Shown here: positions 39,579-51,988 of the stretch, in pieces
Layout of the letters: the number at the start of each line of letters is the position of its first letter
Position numbering within the stretch: position 1 is the stretch's first letter
Assembly: GCA_900239685.1 (NCBI GenBank)
Contig: OENT01000617.1
Span: forward strand, 1 to 64,000
From: Rotaria macrura
Lineage: Eukaryota; Rotifera; Eurotatoria; Philodinida; Philodinidae
Direction of reading: 5' to 3'
Length of the DNA stretch: 64,000 bases
Translations under genes and position numbers: made by a program
The notes under the pieces: generated by a model
Database searches by the model: none
What the model was told of the DNA's origin: nothing
Seen by the model: the letters and a program-made list of their open reading frames with translations, nothing else

Positions 39579-40900
39579 TCAATAAGATGAGAAATGAAGT
39601 AAAGAGAACATATTTAGGGGAAAAAGCAGGCCTAAACAATAGCTTGAATGCATTGCTGTTGATTCTTTCACATTTGGTAGTGAAAAATAGTGTATACTTT
39701 GATCTTTATGAAAACAAGTAGGCCCGTGCGATTGTTTAGCAAGATCCGATACCAAAATTAATCGATTTTCATCGATCCATGCGACACCTTCTATATTACA
39801 GTATTCATATTGGCATGTACTACTATTGACTACTATGCGTGGTAAATTATAGACGCCGGTTTTCTCGGATGATACTATTCGAAAGTATGGACTTTCATCA
39901 ACTTCTTCTATTACACCAATCCATACTTGACTATTCTCTTGACTTGTCACAGCAATGTAGTTCGATGTCAGTTGTGGATAAATAGATATTGCAGAATAAT
40001 CACGAAATCGCACATACGATGGTAGATTGATAATGCTAACTGGGACCCATTGGCATGAATCTAAAACGATGGTAAGAAAAAGTTATTTTCTGTTGGATAA
40101 ACATTTGACATACTAATATGTCGAGCTTCTTGTTTCTCCAAAACAACAATTGTCCCATTTCCGACTTCTGGAATGATAGGCTGGGGCGTAGATTCAAGAG
40201 TACATTTGTTCGCTTCGCACAATGCAAGTAAATAATTTTTACCTCGCTTGTGATGCATCAAAAATTCGATTCCTTCAAATCCTTTCGCAGTTGAATAAAA
40301 TGTCCAAATTATTCGACATGATTCAACAAGACTCAGAAACGAAGACGTCCTATTTGTTATTATTTTAATTTCAAAAACATTAGAATTATATTCAACTTCG
40401 CTATTAATCGATGGAACCGTTTCTTGTGCAAGAAAAAATGAGTCCGTCAATGAATTGTACGCGATGCCTTCAAATTCCGATTGAACGTTGTTTATTGTAC
40501 TATTAGGCCAATCTAGCAGTTGATTAGTACAATTCGCAGTTCGAACACCAAGCCAAGTGCAAAAGGCACCAATTCGAAACGCATTATCAAATATAATGTA
40601 CATCATATGACCATCCGCCCGAAGTGCAACGCCAGACGCTTCGAACTGATCAAGAATAGTAGATTGATTTTGTTCTTTTTCATTGTCTCTTAGAAAAATT
40701 GAACAGGTACAGCTTAGAATACAAAGAATACAATCAATACCGTACAATGATAAGTCAATCAATGATTCACGAATATCTTGTTCATCTAATAATTTCAATG
40801 TTTTTTCACCGTTGCATTGTTCTGCATTTCCACGAGTACTTATCAAACAGGTGATAGTCAAAACATACAACATATCAAGAATCGAATAGTTTGATATCAT
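39579..40900 (-). CDS. Secreted beta-propeller-like protein with EG motifs
   Basis: Two exons, 40114-40900 and 39579-40060, join in frame across a 53-bp GT-AG intron to give 422 aa. Residues 1-26 look like a signal peptide; 54-70 are a second hydrophobic, cysteine-rich segment. Four spaced glutamate-glycine-type motifs are seen: FEASGVAL (86-93), FEGIAY (143-148), GFEGIEF (207-213) and NIEGVAW (351-357). Such repeats with E and G at strand starts are typical of phytase-like/esterase-like (PF13449-type) and SdiA-regulated-type beta-propellers, though I cannot say which. Several N-x-S/T sites fit an outside location. The last 20 residues are hydrophobic (about 402-418), like a GPI signal. Substrate and enzymatic activity are unknown; the fold call is inference from motif spacing. 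Confidence 0.65.
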
Positions 40901-43900
40901 TATAATTTAATTTTCGTTGTCCTACTTCTGTACTTGCTTGTAATAAATCTAAAATCTTTCAGCACAATGCATACGGGATGGCAACATGAGACAGCTCGAA
41001 ATCTCTTTAACGATGACGATACTTTATATAATGATATTGCTACGATGAAAAATGGTTAATTACAACTTTTTCTCAATGAAAGATAATTTGTAGAGAATTT
41101 TTCAAAAAATGATTTCAAACGAGATTGCTAAATATCTATATGACTTCAGAATAATGGAGCATGATGATTTTCTTTCTATTTTTTAAAAATAATACTAAAT
41201 TTTTCTTCGGAAAATAAAACAGCAGTACTATTGTCTTGAATCAAGACTCTTGATTCATGATTGCTATGGTTAAGAGAAAAAATGGAAGTTTGCTATCAAA
41301 TTAAAAATAATTATAATCTATACTTTGGGTAATAGGAGATTCATTCAATATGATTTTAATCTGTTTGTAATCGTTATACAATAAATATTTGATCCAAGTA
41401 TCCAAGGGGAAAACAGCTGATTATTGATTATATATGATTATATATGATAATCACTGATAATCATATATAATCAATAATCAGCTGTTTCCCCCTTGCAAGT
41501 ATCACATGAAGACCTCTGAATTATAGTAATACTATCCGACATTTTAGCTCTGTGGATGATTCTTTCTTGTCAGTATCAAAATCTATCAAATTTCTTCTGT
41601 TCTGATAACTTCAGTAAATTTTCACAGAAGTTATCAATAAGTTTTCATGCACTGATTTCCGAAGAGAACCGATGACTTTTCGTTTACTTGTGATGGATAC
41701 TCAAACTGAATCGTTTCTCTAAACGCTAATTTATGTAGTTTTTAAAAATACTGATTATTATCTCACTGGTGAAGCAGCAAAGTAGGTATATGGTTCTACA
41801 TACTGCAGAGGATAGTTGAACTCCCGGTGAGTTTGCTTTAGAGATGAAGGTAGGCGAGCTAAACTAGCCAAAACAATAATGCTGATTTCATCCATATTTC
41901 ATGTTTCATATCAAATTCAAGTCGTTGCATTAACAAAGTTCAATGCAAATCTTGTAGACCGCTGCTCAGAGCATTTATTTAAAAAAACACGAACAATTAT
42001 GCAAAAAAATTGAGTGACTTGAATAGCGTGTTGTTCTACTACTCAAAGCAAATACATTTTCACAGAAGTTTGCTTGTTGAAAAAAAAAGTCTCGCCGCTA
42101 TAGGATTCTAATTAGGATTTCTCAAGGAAGTCATTTTCAATGCATCATATTATTAGCAACTTCATGAAGAAGTAGCTGAGATATTCTTGTATGTCAAGCA
42201 AGCAATATGATCATATGAATGTGCCTAGTCGACTAGAGGAAAACCTCAATATTTTGTTAAGAATACCATATGGTAAACTTCTAAATCAGAACTAGGGGCG
42301 ATCATCTTATGATACTTTGCTAAACGACAATAAATGATTGAAAAAACTTTTTCATGTACTTTTTAAAGATATAGAATTTGTATGGCTTTATCATGTATAA
42401 TAAAGAAGAGTAGAAATAAACAGTCAAACCTATTCGTAACTGAAAACATTTATAGGATCCGATGTACTCAGGTAGTCTTTGTGCTGAATTGTATTTCAAT
42501 CTTCCTTAGATTATAATGAACTGCTGGATTATGTTTACTGTTCCTCAGTTGTAGCAAAACTGATTTCACTATGACTTATTCCAAAATTTTAAATTGGTCT
42601 CAATAACTCACTGATAGTATTTAACACAACGATATCAGTAAGCTGTAGCCGTATTCGTGAAGAAGTCTAGAGAAGCAAGTTTCGGCTGACAAAAAAATGA
42701 AGTGAAAACAGGACTTTTAATAGTGTTCTCTAATTGGAATGAAAGTCATTTTTTATAATCATAATGGTGGTCAGTCTGTTGTGATCCCTTCGCTTATTTT
42801 ATCTCTGAATACATCATCTAACGTCATTTTTAAACACATTTATTAGTGATGTACATTGTACAAACGTTTTCTCAATAGACTAATATTCTATTACTGTATC
42901 TGAAGGTAACTGAGATGAAACTAGACATTAGTCAAATGAATGTGCCAGCTTGGTGAATTAACACGTGTAGAATCTATAACAGAAGTACATACAGACATCC
43001 ATAGTAACAATGAGAAGGAGAATAATCTATAAGAAATTTTCCGATATAGAACTATATAAAACCGTGATTTCAGTAAAGATACATAGCTAACTGTCAAAGC
43101 TATCCTATGCTCTTTTTTTCTGCATGAATTCATGACAAACTCATCTTGTTTGATTAAAGATTGAAATTAAAAACAAGAGAGAAGCAGTCGAATACCTTCA
43201 CAGTATGTCAATCTCACTGTTGAAGTAAAAGAATAAAATAAGCTACATCATAAAACAGGGAACTCCGAATGTGTAGGAATGACGTTATCAGTATTAGACG
43301 TCACTTGTGTTTGAAGATAAAGGAAAAACATCGATATTGGGGTACATTATTCGTAGAAAGAAAAGATCGTAAAAAGCATTCGAACTAGTGTTGAGAAACA
43401 TATAAATTATCACAGTGTTTTTCCTGATATAAATGATCTCTTTGCATGTATTTCAAATTTATGGTAGACATGATACTCTGGTTATAGATCCATAAAAATG
43501 ATGTTAAGAATCTTGGCAGTCATTGTATGATTATTTGTTCCATGAAAAGCATGTAATAGAAATACTGACATCGGTATTATATTAATTCTTCTTTTTCTAT
43601 TTTGTTCCCAGATTTTTCCAATCAAAATAAAATCTCTCTAATCACTATTATTAGTCTTTCTTAATATACAGTTTGATTCCTTCCTACTATTTACAGACAT
43701 TGACGTACATTATGCTCATCGACAAATGTCCTATCTTTCTTAGACATTTTCTCTATGTTTTGATTAAACGATCATCAATGTAGTGGCAGGTGACAATGGA
43801 TCGTCCAATTTTGATTTATTCTGAAAAGAACATATTCTAAACATTCATAAAATTTGTTTTTAGAAATATCTCGTGTTTTTTAGACAAATGCGTCGTATTC

Positions 43901-45699
43901 TGAATACTTTATAATAGCACTGTATGAAATTATTCTTTGTTTACAGTGAAAGAGAACAATGACACGTTTTCAAGGTGTAAGAGTTAGTCAGACCGATGGG
44001 TGCATTGTAAATGAAAAATAGAATTCATCGAAATGAGTTCCAATTATGATGAATTTACGTGCAATTATAAATTTTCTTTTGTAAATTTTACTGTTGACCT
44101 GCTATTGCGTTTAATATTCTTTAATGAATAATTCAAAAGTGTGGTCTTTGACATCGAACAACCCATTTCTGGTTGAAGGCAAAGTAGGAGAAGGTTTACT
44201 GTCTAGCCCTTTTTTTCCTCAACAATACTTGACAAAAGCATCATTTTCTTAGTCATCTTGCTCAACTATGATACAAATCACATGAAAAATGCAGAAAGCC
44301 ATGCTTTTTTATTATTCTGAGGCATGTTGTTCTTGATAAACGATATTGAAGTATAACAGCAAATATTGTCACAAGTCATAAGATATTATTGAAGACAACT
44401 TTATGAGTTACACAAGCCTTTGAATATTAATTTATGATAAGTCAAGAAAACATATTCTTTTGCATATTGAAATAATTATTCAAAAGTCGTTAACTTTCTA
44501 ATTACAAGCTAATAGAAAATATGAGCGAACAGAAAAAGACATTCGTGATTTTTGATAGAATCTATTGTTTATATAAGGTTTATGGTACTTTTCTATGTTG
44601 TAGTTTCGACCGATAGATATAGTATATGACTGATGCAAACTTAAAAAGATCAGTGGCTAATTACATCCAATTACTAATCTTATGAATGGAGCAGTTTCTA
44701 TTTTAGGTGCTTTGACAATAGTTACATGAAAAAGCATGTCTCATTATCTTTGAATCAATTGTAACATTCTGTTATGTCAATATTCAGCGTATTCTGATAT
44801 TCAGACCATCTGTTTTAGATACAAAAGCTTTCCATAAAATTGAGTATCAGGAATCAATGGAAATTCTCTGTGGAAAAATCAATCGTTAACGTAATTATTT
44901 TCTAATGTGTCGATTCAGATAGTAAAGAACTAAATCTATTTGACAACTATTTATGTTAACATATTTCTATTGTCATTACTTGATCATGAAGTAAGTCGGC
45001 ATTAATGAATCGCTCCTATCTTCAAATTCGTATCTATTTAATCTTCAGTAAGAATATTTCCAATACAACTAAAGTGTACTTAGCTCTTATGCAGAATGTT
45101 GAAAACGTACGACTTAACTTATACTGAATAAAGCATAAAAATAAGTGAAAACATATTGATGGAACAGATATGATTGAGGTCGAATACTGTGAAATCATCT
45201 AATCAAGAGGAACGTTATTGCAGTTTTCAAAATTCTTTATCATCGAATTTTTATTTTTGAATAGTTGACTACATGAATCGTTGTAATTAATGGTGTCTTT
45301 CGTGTTCCCGATTGATGATACTATTAATGAGATCGAGCGTTCGTAGGACGTTTGCCTATTGTTTTTAGCTTGACTTTGAATATCAACCGAGAAACAACCA
45401 AAAACGTAAGAATAATAAATAGCATCTTGTAACCCGAGCACCATTCTAATCGATCAAATTCTTTTTCAAATGCTCAAGTTGTTTAATATCATCGATTTTT
45501 AAATGTTACCTTTGTGCATTTTATCTTCGTCGTTTTTAATTTAAAAATATTGCTAAAGAATTCTAAATCGACTTCATTCGTTCAAGTAAATGCCGAAAAC
45601 ATAAATTATTAAGTATCATCTTTTCAAAATACGTTGGACGAAGCGAGAAAAAAAAAGAACTTTATCGACTTTGTTGAACTGTATGAAACAAGTTTTCTG
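40901..45699. other. Intergenic, one MITE and no gene
   Basis: This 4.8-kb AT-rich stretch holds the short palindromic element at 41403-41495. The rest has only chance-length frames. Confidence 0.45.
41403..41495. mobile_element. 93-bp palindromic MITE with perfect 8-bp target duplication
   Basis: Almost the whole element is one inverted repeat: it begins CAAGGGGAAAACAGCTG and ends CAGCTGTTTCCCCCTTG, with TATATGATTA-type arms meeting in the middle. It is flanked by identical CAAGTATC at 41395-41402 and 41496-41503. An 8-bp duplication and CAAGGGG ends fit non-autonomous hAT elements. It cannot code and would depend on a transposase elsewhere. Confidence 0.85.
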
Positions 45700-46076
45700 T
45701 TGATCATTTATTAAAACTTTGAAAATGAAACATTCGAGTTCATGACGGCAATCAGTAAGTATTGATTGCTGAACATAGTGTTTATGCAAGTGTTTGAACC
45801 ATTGATTGATTGAAACATCGAGCGATTGTCAATGCATGATTACTTTTCTTGTTTGCTTTAAGACGATATGTTGAAAATAACTGAACTATATAGCAACTTT
45901 TCTTGTAGATGCTGTTCATTTTCATTTTTGATACGCATTGGTAACGATTGTAGATTTAACATTGGTTGAAGGAGCTCAAGAACATGCGCTCTATTTTCAA
46001 CTTCATTCAAAGGAACGTGACGTTGAAAACCCGGTGATATACCAGTCAAATAACTATTTGTAAAATCTACCGTCAC
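45700..46076 (-). pseudogene. Decayed 3' fragment of an F-box/LRR gene
   Basis: The frame at 45858-46076 (minus) carries VENRAHVLELLQPMLNLQSL, which lines up with the near-C-terminal VEHRRNILELTSAMRNLQAL of F-box copy B. After a stop and a frame change, about 45730-45830 gives INQWFKHLHKHYV, matching the WLDEHLPSQY end of the family. The F-box and most of the repeat region are missing. It is a third, dead family member, clearly broken by stops and truncation. Alignment was done by eye, so the exact limits are approximate. Confidence 0.5.
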
Positions 46077-46676
46077 AAAATCGAGTCTACACTATCAAGT
46101 TTCATGAGAAATTCATTCAACGAATCGACTAAATTTTCGATCTAAATAAAAGTCTACTTTTCCATAAATAATTGTGACAATAGTCGTAGAACATAGAGGA
46201 GACATTTAATATAGTCATGCTGATAACGGAAAATAAACGAAGTTTCCAAGAACAAGAACTTGTATCATTTATTATAATGCGAAGGACTTTTCATGTAATA
46301 GTGCTTAAGCACAAGTAATTACGAATCTTAAATAAATGACATAAAAACTAAAAGATCATGAGAGTTTGGAAACATATGGCGAAATCGTTATGAATGACGG
46401 AATTCATGCGGAAGATAAAAAGTGGTAGATTCCGAACTCACTCATAGGGCCAATGCTTTCTATCATGAGGAAAAACTATTTTTGTAAAAATGATTCAGTC
46501 ATATAGTGTACAAATGATAAATGTTTTTCATGTCAAAAATTAAGTTACTTCGAAATGAAACAAGTCATTCATCAATAGTCTTATCTTATTGGCTCGAGTT
46601 TCATTGATGATAAAAAAAAGTCTTTAAAACAAACGTGAATTTATCTTCGTTTTTTATTGCTCTTGTTACTCATGAT
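46077..46676. other. Intergenic, no gene seen
   Basis: AT-rich DNA between the F-box relic and the foldback element. No supported feature. Confidence 0.4.
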
Positions 46677-47072
46677 TAGGTATGCACCAGTGCTATATAG
46701 TTTATGTCAAAGATGAAAGTCTTTTGGTATTTAAAGTCCCCAGTCCCTATCAGTTCTTCAGCTCATTTTTAGTCAATTTTGATTAGGTTAGCCAACAGTA
46801 CTATCAACATTTACAGAACTAGATGAAAAGAAAAAGCGACTGGGGGGGGGGGAGTGAGTGGCAAAACTCAAAATTTGAGGTTATTTTACCAGTCAATCAC
46901 CCCTCCTCCTCCCGAGTCGCTTTTTCTTTTCATCTAGTTCTGTAAATTTTCATAGCACTATTGACTAGCCTAATCGAAATTGACTAAAAATGAGCTGAAG
47001 GGCTATTAGGGACTTTAGATACCAAAAAACGTTCATCTTTGGCATCGACTATATAGCACTGGTGCATACCTG
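46677..47072. mobile_element. 0.4-kb foldback element (non-autonomous, hAT-like ends)
   Basis: Two arms of about 165 bp (46677-46840 and 46912-47072) are inverted copies with scattered mismatches. The left starts TAGGTATGCACCAGTGC and the right ends GCACTGGTGCATACCTG. The centre holds a run of 11 G (46842-46852) opposed by CCCCTCCTCCTCCC, plus the near-palindrome CTCAAAATTTGAG, so the whole can fold as one hairpin. There is no coding frame. Target duplication is unclear; TCATGATT (46670-46677) and TCACGATT (47080-47087) are a 7/8 match but sit asymmetrically. The ends resemble those of the 2-kb element at 52770. Confidence 0.75.
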
Positions 47073-48099
47073 TATCTATTCACGATTAGCATCGATCTTA
47101 TTCGTTTATGGGTAGTTTCCTACTAAGATCTATGAAATACTTTAATCGAATTTCATCAAAGTAACTAATAGCTACTTGTGAAAACGGTGTGTTAATAGTT
47201 TTAGATCTTGCCATGATTGCTCAAAAGTAGAATGTTGCTTTATTCTTTTCCCTCCCTTTTTTCTCAAAAAAGAGAAAACGCAACACTTGTTTATGTTTTT
47301 TATTTTTCCCAATCGATAATACAAATATGCAGCTGATAGAATCTATAATATATTTTCTAGCATACGAGTTACGAAAACTGTTTCTTTTAGAACTGTCACA
47401 CGTTGTAGCTGTGTCACAGATTGGCAAGTCAGGATTTTTTCCGCTCAAGTCAAGTCATTTTTGACTTGATTTGTCAACCTCTCAGCTACGTAAAATTTCT
47501 TAAATAGATTAAAGATGAAGCAGTCTTCTATTTATTTTCTCTATTATGTTAAAATGTTTATTTAAATTTGGATAGTGCCTTTTTAATAGTTGAAATGGTT
47601 TTTCTATTGACTGCTTCCAATAACCATGCTTGTTTAAAAAAACGGCAACGGATAATTAGCTTAATCTTGCAGGTGAAAGTTCTATCTTTAAGAGTGTAAA
47701 GCAGAGAATACTCTCGATTCCTACAGAATGGTGAGGAAAACTTTAAAATAACACACATATCTTTATTGAAGCATATTATTTTCTGTTGTTTCTGCATTTT
47801 ATTTCTTTTTACAAATCTTTATCTAGAATGCTTTGAATAGAACCGATCTGGCATTTGACTTAATGAAGTCCATTACCGACAAATCACCAAGGAAAAAATA
47901 GATCTACGAGATCAGGTTATGTTAACAGGCAAAACATTTCAAGTGAAATTCGTGTCGATGAATACGAAAAAATTCATTCCCATTTTCGACTGTCATGTTA
48001 TACATGGTCTCATCATACTTACTTGTTGATAACTCACAAACATGTTTAGATATTAAACAAGAATGACCAGCATGGGCAGAAATACTCATTTGGTTTTAT
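47073..48099. other. Intergenic, no gene seen
   Basis: AT-rich DNA with short chance frames only, between the foldback element and the glucosyltransferase relic. Confidence 0.4.
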
Positions 48100-50230
48100 C
48101 TTGATTGAATGGCAACTGAAAGATCATGACATCGAACGCGATGAAGCGAGAAAATCAATAGATATTTCGTTATTTCTCGATGCTGAAAATGAACCAACAA
48201 GGAAACATCAAAGTATGATTAAACTACCGCGTGTTCATATCGTACTACGTATTGTTGGCACGCTAAGTAATGTGCAACCATTCACTGAGCCAGTCTACTA
48301 ATCTGCAAAGTAAAATCTCTTCAGTGTTTTTATCAATGCTTTGCTGATACACTTTTATCAGCGGATCATCATGTTTGCTTAACTAGACAAGAAATACTTC
48401 GTAATCATATTCTTCAAAATGGTCTAGAATTAATCTCATTAACTGTTAATCTAGCCAATTTAATATCAATAGTGATGAAAGACTCAAACAGCATTTCTTT
48501 AGTAAGCAATATTATAGAATGTGAGGTAAAATAGAGTCCGAAAATTTTAACTCAAATGCTCGCTTTTGTTTAGCATGTTTGATTGTCGACAATAAAGAAA
48601 CAGAAAAACTATTCACAGCTAAAATTATTGTTCCTGATCAACCATCATTTGGTCACATTCAATGTGCACAAAAATTAAAAATACCTTTGCATGTTATGTT
48701 TAAGAAATGTCTTGACTATCTGTAACTACTTTTTCTACATTCATTAACTAATCTTGATTATTTAAAATCAACCTTAAACATGTTAGTATACTATTTGATA
48801 GCTCTCTCAAAATACTAATCGGTACATTCTATTCCTTTTTTTTCACTTATGGGCACGTTGAGTAAGCTTGATATTGTAAATAAATTTCGTAATGAAACGT
48901 TAGTTTAATCGACATTACATCTACGCTTAGCAAAATACATGATGCTTGATGAACACTAGATACCCTGCATGTACTGTTTAGATGAGAATCACATTTTAAT
49001 ATCTTAGAATTTTTCTTCCTCAATTATAATCCTACTACTGATTGAGCAAGATGGAATGATTTAGTTATATTTCTTGATTTTAATTATCAATACCAGAATA
49101 AATCATTCATGTCAGTCATCTCAATTGACTTTGGTTCAATTACAAGATGTGACTCCCATTCGATTGTTCATATCGTCTCTGAGGTTGTTATAAAGACAGG
49201 TTGTGATGCATTTGTATGTTATCTTGCTACACATGATAATAAATTGCCAGACAATATCTTGAACATGGATTGTATTCCACATGATTGACTGCTGCACCAT
49301 GGCAAGTCCCTTTTCGAACATACCTCACTTATGTGTACGATGCGTTCGTGTCTAGTAAATGGGACTCATTATAATTTCATTTGCTCAGAGAAGATTCTGA
49401 TTTACTTCTAACAAAACGATTCTGGTCAAACATCGTGTGATGTAATATCGTGTGCTGTTTACTAGACTAGAGCAATATTTGATCAGATCTTGAACGAGCT
49501 TCAAATTTTTATGCAAATAAAATGCATATGTTTATTGACAATTGATGTAGAGAAAAGTATTTTTGAAAATTTGTTGTTTTTTTCTCAAAAATATCACGAG
49601 AAAGTAAAGTGTCTTGTCTGCTTCGCTGACAGACGGTAAACGAAATACACATTCGAAATCTCGAATTCATTTTCTTATCCGATTTTTCATACCTCATGAC
49701 TTCCATAGGCAACAGTTCTATAGACAACGAAACAAACATTAATCGGACATCATCGCAAATCGTATTTCTTTGAAGTTGAATGCATTCGAAAATAGTGATA
49801 TAATATAATAATACTTGTATGCCTAGTATACAGGGGAACTATTTAATATTCGAAATTTACATGCTACAAAATTCTTATGTTCATGACTTTCTCTTTTTGC
49901 ATCAACAACATGTTATCATGTTATCACATAGTGATAATAGGTATGATTGCTGAACGTGCTCGTTTATGTACATCAGTCATAGTTGTAAAAGGTTTTCAGT
50001 GATCACTCCCTGTGAAGTAGTGTTATTGAAAAAATAATGTGATTGGTTTCTGCACATGACCGGGAAAAAATCTCGCTGAAGATAACTTCAGAGTAACTTT
50101 CAAAGTCGTTGATCATTTAAAAATTAGAACTAATGTTCAGCCTATACATGATATTTTAGTCAAAGAAAGTGCATGCGACGAATGCATTACATAATAATTT
50201 CCCTGCTTTGCCAAAAGATAGAAGAACTTC
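48100..50230 (+). pseudogene. Sterol/UDP-glucosyltransferase pseudogene
   Basis: Fragments in shifting frames follow the order of a GT28/GT1-type sterol 3-beta-glucosyltransferase. Seen: VHIVLRIVGTLSNVQPF (48220-48290, normally IVIMIVGTRGDVQPF); NGLELISLTVNLANL (about 48420-48460); PSFGHIQCAQKLKIPLHVMF (about 48645-48705), matching the PPSYGHIHCAEKLxIPLHMMF block; a VNKFRNETL piece near 48880; FGSI near 49130; LPDNILNMDCIPHD followed by a stop where W is expected, then LLHHG (about 49245-49300); KRFWSNI (about 49420); and GKNLAEDN (about 50060). Stops, frameshifts and a deletion in the sugar-nucleotide site break it repeatedly, so it cannot make an enzyme. The living family glucosylates membrane sterols. 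Limits are approximate. Confidence 0.6.
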
Positions 50231-51317
50231 GGAATCAACAAGTGTTGCATATTATCGATCAGAAGAATTGGCTTTATAAACACATGGTATTAAATTACTT
50301 GTTATAAAAGGATAGCTTGAATCCACAAAATTAAATATTCATCTGACTTGTTTCAAATTTTCAATATTCGATAATTGTATTCATCTATGTATTAATTATT
50401 TATATTTGTATAGAAAAATGGCCATTCTACTATTCGTTGCTTCTTCATTTTTCTATGTTCCTTATCAGTATAAAATGATTTGTTTCAATATGACATGAAA
50501 ATGATATCCAGTTAACACGAGGTAAACATCAGTTGTCATAATAAAAATGAAACATCTTTCACTGAATATTTCATGCACTCAGGATCAAATATAATTGATT
50601 TTGAAACGAATTTTCCTGCAGCCATTTTCAATCTTCGTGAAGATTGCAAGGATTCTTTAGCTGACCTGATCAATGTGTCACCTATTGCTTACGGAGATCA
50701 TTGAAACGTAAACCAGATAGCCAGATTAATCTTACGAATTATGCATCGCTGATTGAAATCTTTCGATGATGTTCTTTCATCATTTGTAAAGTTTTGTCAT
50801 GATGCATATGGTAGCATGAATGGCATACAATTTTTTCATAAGGTAACCGACGTCTAAGATGTCATTAGGCTTGGTCTTGATTCATCATTATTAACAATTG
50901 CTAATGAAGAACAAAACTACAATCACTGTTAGCGTCGCATTGATTTTCTCGCCTTTTTCTTACACAGTAATTAAAGGCTAAAGATGATGAAAAACTATGA
51001 TGATATTAGACAATTCAAAACTGGGCATAATGCAAGTTACTACATTTGAAGTATTGATGTTTTTTCCTATTTATTTTACTTTTACCTAAGTAAATATGAT
51101 ACATGGGTTTCCAATTTTTGTATAAAAATGCACACTCAAAAACAAATACTGTTTTCTTGTCGTTGTTTTCTAATCAAAACGTTTAGCTAAGAAAAAATCA
51201 ATTTTATAATGTAGTTAAATATATCAGTTAGCTACAAATTCATGTACGTTTTTGGTCGTCTTCTATAATATTTGTTTGAATACTTCTTCATATCATCATT
51301 TTTCATCTAATGAATAG
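50231..51317. other. Intergenic with unassigned coding-like decay
   Basis: On the plus strand, 50590-50950 reads for long runs as protein-like sequence interrupted by stops (for example SLADLINVSPIAYGDH and FFHKVTDV). It may be the tail of the glucosyltransferase relic or another dead gene; I cannot name it. The rest is empty. Confidence 0.3.
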
Positions 51318-51908
51318 TTATACTCTTACATAAAAATCTTGCTTCATTTGTTGTATGTTAATGAGCTTCTCTTGACCTGAATAAGATAAACTGCAATCAT
51401 CAATCCACAATTTTTTCAGGGATTCATTCTGTTTAATCATTTGAATAAGATAATCAATGCTTAAATCTGTTAATAATTTATTCGACGTGAGAACTAACAT
51501 TTCAAGTGTTTGATTCTTAGTTCCAATGGCTTGAGCTAATATTCGAACTCCTTCGTCACTAATTTCATTTTCTCCTAAATACAACCATGTTAGTGTTCGA
51601 TTGACTTTTATCATATCAGCAAGATATCTTACACCTCGATCAGTAATTCTATTCTTTTGAAGAATAATCGTTTTAAGAATATTATAATTCATAGAAAGTA
51701 CATTAGCAAGCAAATAAACACCATCATCAGAAATATAATTATTGCCAAGGTTCAACGTTTCCAATGTGTTATTATTGTTCAACGCATCAACTAATATTGA
51801 TATGCCGACTGGCGTGAATTTATTGAATTGTAAAGATATAAAATTACATTGTTTACTTATAATAGCATGTGCACCTATGATAGTCATGTCTTGATCAAGT
51901 AATTCCAT
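51318..51908 (-). CDS. Small ribonuclease-inhibitor-type LRR protein
   Basis: A 196-aa frame from the ATG at 51908 made almost wholly of RNI-type leucine-rich repeats of about 28 residues: LETLNLGNNYISDDGVYLLA, LKTIILQKNRITDRGVRYLA, LTWLYLGENEISDEGVRILA and others, about six in all. Such repeats form a curved protein-binding surface; NLR-like and adaptor proteins carry them. The frame continues upstream of the ATG to a good acceptor (GCTTTGTTTTAG, exon start 51988), adding about 27 residues, so an upstream exon probably existed. None is found in the next 200 bases, and the 2-kb foldback element lies beyond. It is either a short stand-alone gene or the 3' remnant of a larger LRR gene. The function is unknown. 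Confidence 0.6.
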   Translation of the reverse strand: MELLDQDMTIIGAHAIISKQCNFISLQFNKFTPVGISILVDALNNNNTLETLNLGNNYISDDGVYLLANVLSMNYNILKTIILQKNRITDRGVRYLADMIKVNRTLTWLYLGENEISDEGVRILAQAIGTKNQTLEMLVLTSNKLLTDLSIDYLIQMIKQNESLKKLWIDDCSLSYSGQEKLINIQQMKQDFYVRV

Positions 51909-51988
51909 ACTATCTAAACAGATCGACGAATGAATAATAGATTGTGCAATTATTTGTTGAAGTTTAGTATTTTGATATTTTGGAAATT

